A stretch of 64,000 nt of DNA from Candidatus Enterococcus myersii. Its GTDB lineage: Bacteria > Bacillota > Bacilli > Lactobacillales > Enterococcaceae. This document shows, one piece after another, positions 59,082 through 64,000 of the stretch (its first letter is position 1; each line of letters opens with the position of its first letter). The DNA lies in the NCBI RefSeq assembly GCF_017316025.1, contig NZ_JAFLVT010000008.1:248001-312000 (forward strand), given 5' to 3'. Both the position numbers and the translations under genes were made by a program. Below the pieces are notes generated by a model. It ran no database searches and was not told where the DNA came from. It worked only from the letters and a program-made list of their open reading frames with translations.

Positions 59082-60011
59082 ATGTCTGAAAAAAATACAA
59101 CAGAAAAAACGGCTCCAGTTGAAAAAGTATCGGTTCCACCAATGGGAATTCGAATGATTGCCCGCGAATTTGTTAAAGATCGTTTGGCACTTTTTTCACT
59201 GATAGTCTTAGTCTTATTATTACTTTTTGCTTTTGTGGGGGCGTTGTTCTTTGACCAGAGTTTGGTCAATACCGTTAACCCAATTGACCGCTATTTGGAA
59301 CCAGGATCAATTTCCATGGAAGGTCATAAATTACTTTTAGGTTCTGATGATGGTGGTCGTGATGTTTTAGGCTTGCTTGTAATCGGCGCACGTAACTCAA
59401 TTTTTATTGGTTTTGCAATTACGATTGCGACATCGATTATCGGTGTGGGTATCGGAATTATGTCGGGTTACTTTGGTGGCATTTTCGATATGATCGTGAT
59501 GCGTATAGTCGATTTCGTTATGATTTTACCCATCCAATTAATCATCATTGTGTTAGTAACCATTATTCCACGCTATACAGCACTAAGTTTGGTTATCATC
59601 ATGAGTGCGTTTTATTGGACGGCTAAAGCACGGCTGTTTCGTGCTAAAACATTGTCTGAAGTTCGACGGGATTACGTTTCCGCTTCAAAAACATTGGGGA
59701 CAAATGATTTTAAAATTATGTTTAGAGAAATCATGCCTAACTTAAGTTCATTAATTATCACCAACTTGACGATGAACTTTGCTGGTAATATCGGGATTGA
59801 AACAACATTGACTTTCTTAGGTTTTGGTTTACCAAACGAAACACCAAGTTTGGGGACACTGATTTCATTTGCAACCGATTCTGATGTCTTGGTAAACAAA
59901 CAATGGGTTTGGGTACCAGCTTCAATTCTAATTTTAGTTTTAATGTTAGCCATCAACTACGTAGGACAAGCATTCAAACGTTCAGCAGATGCGCGTCAAC
60001 GTCTAGGTTAA
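59082..60011 (+). CDS. oppC: Oligopeptide ABC permease OppC
   Basis: Partner permease, 309 residues, with a cytoplasmic N-terminal tail, then LALFSLIVLVLLLLFAFVGAL. The LGSDDGGRDVLGLLVIGARN segment is typical of the OppC family, and the coupling loop is YVSASKTLGTNDFKIMFREIMP. AGGGGGA precedes the ATG. Confidence 0.95.
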   Translation: MSEKNTTEKTAPVEKVSVPPMGIRMIAREFVKDRLALFSLIVLVLLLLFAFVGALFFDQSLVNTVNPIDRYLEPGSISMEGHKLLLGSDDGGRDVLGLLVIGARNSIFIGFAITIATSIIGVGIGIMSGYFGGIFDMIVMRIVDFVMILPIQLIIIVLVTIIPRYTALSLVIIMSAFYWTAKARLFRAKTLSEVRRDYVSASKTLGTNDFKIMFREIMPNLSSLIITNLTMNFAGNIGIETTLTFLGFGLPNETPSLGTLISFATDSDVLVNKQWVWVPASILILVLMLAINYVGQAFKRSADARQRLG

Positions 60012-60082
60012 TTGCGGTATAACCATCTCTTACAGATGTTTGTATAAAAAAAGTTTTTAGTAAATGTATGGGAGGAACGGAA

Positions 60083-61870
60083 ATGAAGAAAAAAATCATG
60101 GGTATGGTATCATTGTTCAGTATTTTTGCATTAGCTGCCTGCGGTTCTGGCGGTTCAGACAACAGCAAAAATAATGACAGTGGTTCAGATGACAAAGCAG
60201 CAAACACATCTTTTGAAATGGCAACAAAAAATGATAAAAAGGCAATTGACGGCGGCACTTTAGAAGTAGCAGTCGTATCAGATACTGACTTTACTGGTAT
60301 TTTTAGTCCTGCCTTTAGCCAAATCACATTGGATGACTACTTTAGTGAACCAGCACAAGAAACATTGATTTCTGTTGATAAAGATTTGAAAATAAAAGAA
60401 GACAATCCAGCCTCAACAGTTAAAATGGATCCAGATAGTAAAACAGTTACCATGACGATTAAAGACGGCGTAAAATGGAGTGACGGCAAAGACGTTACAG
60501 CCGACGACATGATCTTCCCGTATGAAGTAATCGGACACAAAGACTACGCAGGTGTACGTTACAGTGATGCCCTACAACAAATCGAAGGTATGGTAGAATA
60601 CCACGATGGCAAAGCAGACTCAATCAGTGGGATTGAAAAAGTTAACGACAAAGAAATCAAAATCAAATTCAAAAAATTCCTACCTTCAATTTTACAAGGT
60701 GGTAATGACCCAATCTTAGGTTATGCTATGCCAAAACATGCTTTTGAAGGCATTGCGATTAAAGATATGGAAGGTTCTGATCCAGTTCGTAAAAATCCTG
60801 TTACAATGGGACCTTATAAAATTAACAAAATCGTTGCCGGACAATCTGTTGAGTTTGTTCCAAACGAACATTATTATGGTGAAAAACCAAAATTAGATAA
60901 AGTTGTTATGACTAAAGTTGGTACAGCTGCAGCAGCTGAAGCTATGAAGTCTAAAAAATATGACATGTTCTATGAAATGCCAACAAACACGTATGATTCA
61001 TGGAAAGACAACAAAGGTTACCAAATGTTAGGTCAATTAGACAATGCCTATGACTACATCGGCTTCAAGATGGGTAAATGGGATGCTGATAAAGGTAAAG
61101 TTGTAATGGATCAAAATGCTAAAATGGCAGATAAACACTTACGTCAAGCAATGGGTTATGCCCTAGATAATAAAATTATCGGCGACCGTTTCTATGCTGG
61201 TTTAAGAACGCCTGCTAACTCATTAATCGTGCCTCCATTTGGCGAATTATATGACAAAGATCTTAAAGGCTACACACAAGATGTAGATAAAGCGAAAAAA
61301 CTATTAGACGATGCTGGCTTTAAAGATACTGATGGCGATGGTTTACGTGAAGACAAAGACGGTAAGAAATTAACAATCAACTTTGCTTTCCGTGACAACT
61401 CTGGTGTAGCAAAATCAATTGCAGATTACTATATCCAATCATGGAAAAAAATTGGTTTAGATGTTAAATTAACTGGCGGCCGTTTGATGGAGGTAAACAG
61501 CTTCTACGACAAATTAGGTGCTGACGATCCTGAAATCGACGTTTACCAAGCTGGTTGGTCAACTGGTTTTGATCCAAATCCAAGTGGTTTGTACGGAACA
61601 GTTGCACAATTTAACTTTACTCGTTTTGAATCTGAAGAAAATACGAAGTTGTTAGAAGAAATGTCTTCTGAAGATGCATTAGATTCTGCAAAACAAGTAG
61701 AAATGTATAAAGAATGGCAAGAATATGCTTTTGATCAAGCATTTGCAATTCCAACAATGTATATGTACACACTACGTCCAGTAAGTGATCGTGTCGTAGA
61801 TTTCTCTATTCAACGTCAATACGATGCTTATCCATGGGCTACAATCGGTGTAAGTTCTGAAGAACGTTAA
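60083..61870 (+). CDS. oppA: Oligopeptide-binding lipoprotein OppA
   Basis: Extracellular peptide receptor (SBP family 5), 595 residues. The signal peptide ends in lipobox ALAAC, so the modified Cys is about residue 20. A Ser/Asn/Asp-rich linker follows, then VKWSDGKDVTADDMIFPYEV, the conserved family motif. The ATG at 60083 has GGGAGG upstream; an in-frame ATG at 60068 precedes that site. OppA being last, with its own terminator, matches Lactococcus. In enterococci such receptors can also bring in peptide pheromones, which cannot be told from this sequence. Confidence 0.94.
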   Translation: MKKKIMGMVSLFSIFALAACGSGGSDNSKNNDSGSDDKAANTSFEMATKNDKKAIDGGTLEVAVVSDTDFTGIFSPAFSQITLDDYFSEPAQETLISVDKDLKIKEDNPASTVKMDPDSKTVTMTIKDGVKWSDGKDVTADDMIFPYEVIGHKDYAGVRYSDALQQIEGMVEYHDGKADSISGIEKVNDKEIKIKFKKFLPSILQGGNDPILGYAMPKHAFEGIAIKDMEGSDPVRKNPVTMGPYKINKIVAGQSVEFVPNEHYYGEKPKLDKVVMTKVGTAAAAEAMKSKKYDMFYEMPTNTYDSWKDNKGYQMLGQLDNAYDYIGFKMGKWDADKGKVVMDQNAKMADKHLRQAMGYALDNKIIGDRFYAGLRTPANSLIVPPFGELYDKDLKGYTQDVDKAKKLLDDAGFKDTDGDGLREDKDGKKLTINFAFRDNSGVAKSIADYYIQSWKKIGLDVKLTGGRLMEVNSFYDKLGADDPEIDVYQAGWSTGFDPNPSGLYGTVAQFNFTRFESEENTKLLEEMSSEDALDSAKQVEMYKEWQEYAFDQAFAIPTMYMYTLRPVSDRVVDFSIQRQYDAYPWATIGVSSEER

Positions 61871-61881
61871 TAATTGATAAG

Positions 61882-61914
61882 AAATGACCGCGAATTTTCG
61901 TGGTCATTTTTTTT
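61882..61914 (+). terminator. Terminator of the opp operon
   Basis: AAATGACC (61882-61889) pairs with GGTCATTT (61902-61909), with inner CGAA/TTCG pairing, followed by eight T. Confidence 0.9.
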
Positions 61915-62091
61915 ATGGGAAAAACGTCTGTTTAAAAAATAGCGTTTTTTTATTTTTTGCAGGTGAAATAGTTAAAAGTTCGTTGTAAATCAACGGAGAT
62001 ATCGTGAATAACATTTCCTAATCGCTAGAAAATCAGTATAATAGGAAGGTGAGTATTGAAACAAAATCCAACCTAAAAAGGACTGTCAATA

Positions 62092-62781
62092 ATGGATAAT
62101 CAATTACAAACTATGTTAAAAGAAAAATTTGGGATTGTTTTTAAAAACGTATCGTTATTAGAACAAGCATTTACCCATTCATCTTATGTCAATGAGCATC
62201 GCAATTTGAATTTAGCCGACAACGAACGTCTGGAATTTCTCGGGGATGCCGTTTTAGAATTATTGGTTTCTCGTTACTTGTATCGCCAATATCCCGATTT
62301 ACCTGAAGGAAAGCTAACGAAAATGCGGGCGTCTATTGTGCGGGAGGAAAGTTTAGCTGCTTTTGCTAAAGAATGTGATTTTGACAAAGCAATAAAGTTA
62401 GGTAAAGGGGAAGAAAACTCTGGTGGCAGAACTCGTCCTTCACTTTTATGTGATCTTTTTGAAGCTTTCTTAGGGGCGTTATATTTGGATCAAGATTTAG
62501 AAACAGTTAAAGCTTTTATTCAAAAAGTGATTTTCCCTAAAGTTGCTGCGGGTGCTTTTTCACATGAGATGGATTACAAAACACGTCTGCAAGAAGTCTT
62601 GCAAAAAGGTGGCGACGTGCAGATTGATTATCGCCTGGTCAAAGAAGAAGGTCCGGCTCATGAACGGATTTTTTGGACAGAAGTGTATTGCGATGATCGT
62701 TTGATTGGTAAAGGCCAAGGAAAATCAAAAAAATTAGCCGAGCAAGCGGCGGCCAATAACGCCTTAGATAAACTTGCATAG
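62092..62781 (+). CDS. rnc: Ribonuclease III
   Basis: Double-stranded-RNA endonuclease for rRNA processing and RNA turnover; 229 residues. The signature [14 protein letters not shown] is at residues 44-57, with metal-binding E48 and D52, and [16 protein letters not shown] near 118. A C-terminal dsRBD runs from about residue 157. AAAAAGGA lies about 12 bases before the ATG. It is followed by smc, as in other Firmicutes. Confidence 0.97.
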   Translation: MDNQLQTMLKEKFGIVFKNVSLLEQAFTHSSYVNEHRNLNLADNERLEFLGDAVLELLVSRYLYRQYPDLPEGKLTKMRASIVREESLAAFAKECDFDKAIKLGKGEENSGGRTRPSLLCDLFEAFLGALYLDQDLETVKAFIQKVIFPKVAAGAFSHEMDYKTRLQEVLQKGGDVQIDYRLVKEEGPAHERIFWTEVYCDDRLIGKGQGKSKKLAEQAAANNALDKLA

Positions 62782-62810
62782 TAGAGATCAGAAGGGAGCC
62801 CGGAGCTTTC

Positions 62811-64000
62811 GTGTATTTAAAGAAAATTGAAATCGCAGGCTTCAAGTCTTTTGCAGATCGAACTGTAATCGACTTTGAAAATGGCGTAACGGCTGTTGTA
62901 GGGCCAAACGGTAGTGGTAAAAGTAATATCACCGAAGCAATTCGCTGGGTTTTAGGCGAGCAATCAGCCAAAAGTTTGCGCGGTGGCAAAATGCCCGATA
63001 TTATTTTTGCCGGTTCTGATTCCCGCAAGCCATTAAATATCGCAGAAGTCACAGTGGTACTGGATAATAGTGATCATTACCTGCCACTTGACTATAGTGA
63101 AATCAGTGTGACACGCCGCTTACGACGCAGTGGTGAAAGTGATTTTTATATTAACAAGCAAAGCTGTCGCTTAAAAGATATACAAGATTTGTTTATGGAC
63201 TCAGGCCTTGGCAAAGAGTCCTTTTCTATCATTTCTCAAGGTAAAGTTGAGGCGATTTTTGCCAGTAAACCAGAAGATCGCCGCGGGATTTTTGAAGAAG
63301 CCGCGGGAGTTTTAAAGTATAAACAACGGAAGAAAAAAGCAGAGCAAAAATTATTTGAAACAGAAGACAACTTAAGCCGTGTCCAAGACATCGTCTATGA
63401 GTTAGAAGATCAACTGACTCCCCTCAAAGAACAAAGTCGCTCTGCAAAAGAATTCTTGCGGCTGAAAGAAGAATTAAAGCGCATTGACGTGGCCCATACA
63501 GTCACAGAAATCAAAACAACGAAAGCTACTTGGGACAAAGCAGAAGATAGTTTACAACAGTTAAATCAAGACCTAAAAGCTATAACGAATAAACTGACAA
63601 CAGCAGAAAATCAATTGCAAAATAAGCGCCAAAAGCGACAAGAATTGGATCAGTGGTTAGAAAATGCCAATCAACAATTACTTTTTCTAACTGAAAGCTT
63701 AAAACAAGCAGAAGGTCAGCAAGAAGTCTTGTTGGAGCGCTCGAAACATACGCAACGTAGTTTTTCTGAATACGAAGAAAATTTAGCAGAGAATAAAGAA
63801 AAAATTGAACAGCTAGAAAATGCGAAACAAGAAATTATTCATGAACTTTCAGCTAAAAATGGGGCAGTACAAAACTTAGAAACAAGCGTTGCAGCATTAA
63901 AAGACGAATTAACGCGGCTACAAAAATCCACCAAAGAGCTCTTAGAAGAATTGCGGGGGCAATATGTGGAAAAAATGCAGGAGCACGCGAATATTGGAAA
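62811..64000 (+). CDS. smc: Chromosome partition protein SMC, 3'-truncated by window edge
   Basis: ATPase of the bacterial condensin complex. The first 396 residues of about 1,190 are visible. Walker [10 protein letters not shown] is at residues 31-39 of the N-terminal head, and QGKVEAIF then [18 protein letters not shown] leads into the coiled coil, which is Glu/Gln/Lys-rich to the window end. It starts at GTG 62811 with GGAG five bases upstream, 29 bases after rnc, and is likely cotranscribed with it. Confidence 0.96.
   Translation, partial: MYLKKIEIAGFKSFADRTVIDFENGVTAVVGPNGSGKSNITEAIRWVLGEQSAKSLRGGKMPDIIFAGSDSRKPLNIAEVTVVLDNSDHYLPLDYSEISVTRRLRRSGESDFYINKQSCRLKDIQDLFMDSGLGKESFSIISQGKVEAIFASKPEDRRGIFEEAAGVLKYKQRKKKAEQKLFETEDNLSRVQDIVYELEDQLTPLKEQSRSAKEFLRLKEELKRIDVAHTVTEIKTTKATWDKAEDSLQQLNQDLKAITNKLTTAENQLQNKRQKRQELDQWLENANQQLLFLTESLKQAEGQQEVLLERSKHTQRSFSEYEENLAENKEKIEQLENAKQEIIHELSAKNGAVQNLETSVAALKDELTRLQKSTKELLEELRGQYVEKMQEHANIG

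Overview
The window is low-GC Gram-positive (Firmicutes) chromosome. Gene order and protein sequences fit Enterococcus or a close relative in the Enterococcaceae: AGGAGG-type ribosome binding sites, ATG/GTG/TTG starts, sigma-A promoters, lipobox-type binding proteins, an oppDFBCA gene order as in lactococci, and str, S10, spc and alpha ribosomal clusters in one block. Most of it is core genome. I see no prophage, insertion sequence, CRISPR array, rRNA or tRNA gene.

Layout: (1) 1-10.6 kb is a nucleoside uptake and salvage cluster: pdp (5' end cut off by the window), deoC, cdd, a BmpA/NupABC-type nucleoside ABC transporter, deoB and two purine nucleoside phosphorylases. Imported nucleosides are split and the pentose phosphate is passed to glycolysis. 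(2) 10.8-14.8 kb holds an iron-type alcohol dehydrogenase, a 76-residue protein of unknown function, gpmA, a serine-recombinase-like protein that has lost its catalytic residues, and rpiA. (3) 15.2-19.7 kb is the str operon (rpsL, rpsG, fusA, tuf). (4) 20-23.8 kb looks like a vitamin B6 salvage unit: a MocR/PdxR-type regulator and a nitroreductase on the minus strand, divergent from a pyridoxine-kinase-like gene and an ECF S component. (5) 24.1-27.9 kb is a PhnD-C-E-E type ABC importer. (6) 28-42.2 kb is the S10-spc-alpha superoperon, rpsJ to rplQ, including secY, adk, infA, rpmJ and rpoA. (7) 42.5-45.8 kb carries the shared ECF energizing module (ecfA1, ecfA2, ecfT) and truA. The ECF S component in region 4 would need this module. 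(8) 45.8-49.5 kb has a 125-bp tandem repeat array that copies the tail of a yfhO-type membrane protein gene, then that gene, a candidate small RNA, and rpmB. (9) 49.7-55.6 kb has asp23/yloU, fakA, recG, plsX and acpP, largely fatty-acid and phospholipid supply. (10) 56-61.9 kb is an oligopeptide ABC importer with a terminator-like hairpin in its leader. (11) rnc and the start of smc close the window.

The least ordinary signals are non-coding or degenerate: the recombinase relic between gpmA and rpiA, a compact three-way-junction RNA between rplF and rplR, a promoter-terminator unit with no ORF at about 49.0 kb, the gene-tail repeat array at 45.86-46.21 kb, and the opp leader attenuator. All RNA structures were found by eye from complementary arms; none was folded computationally or compared with other genomes.
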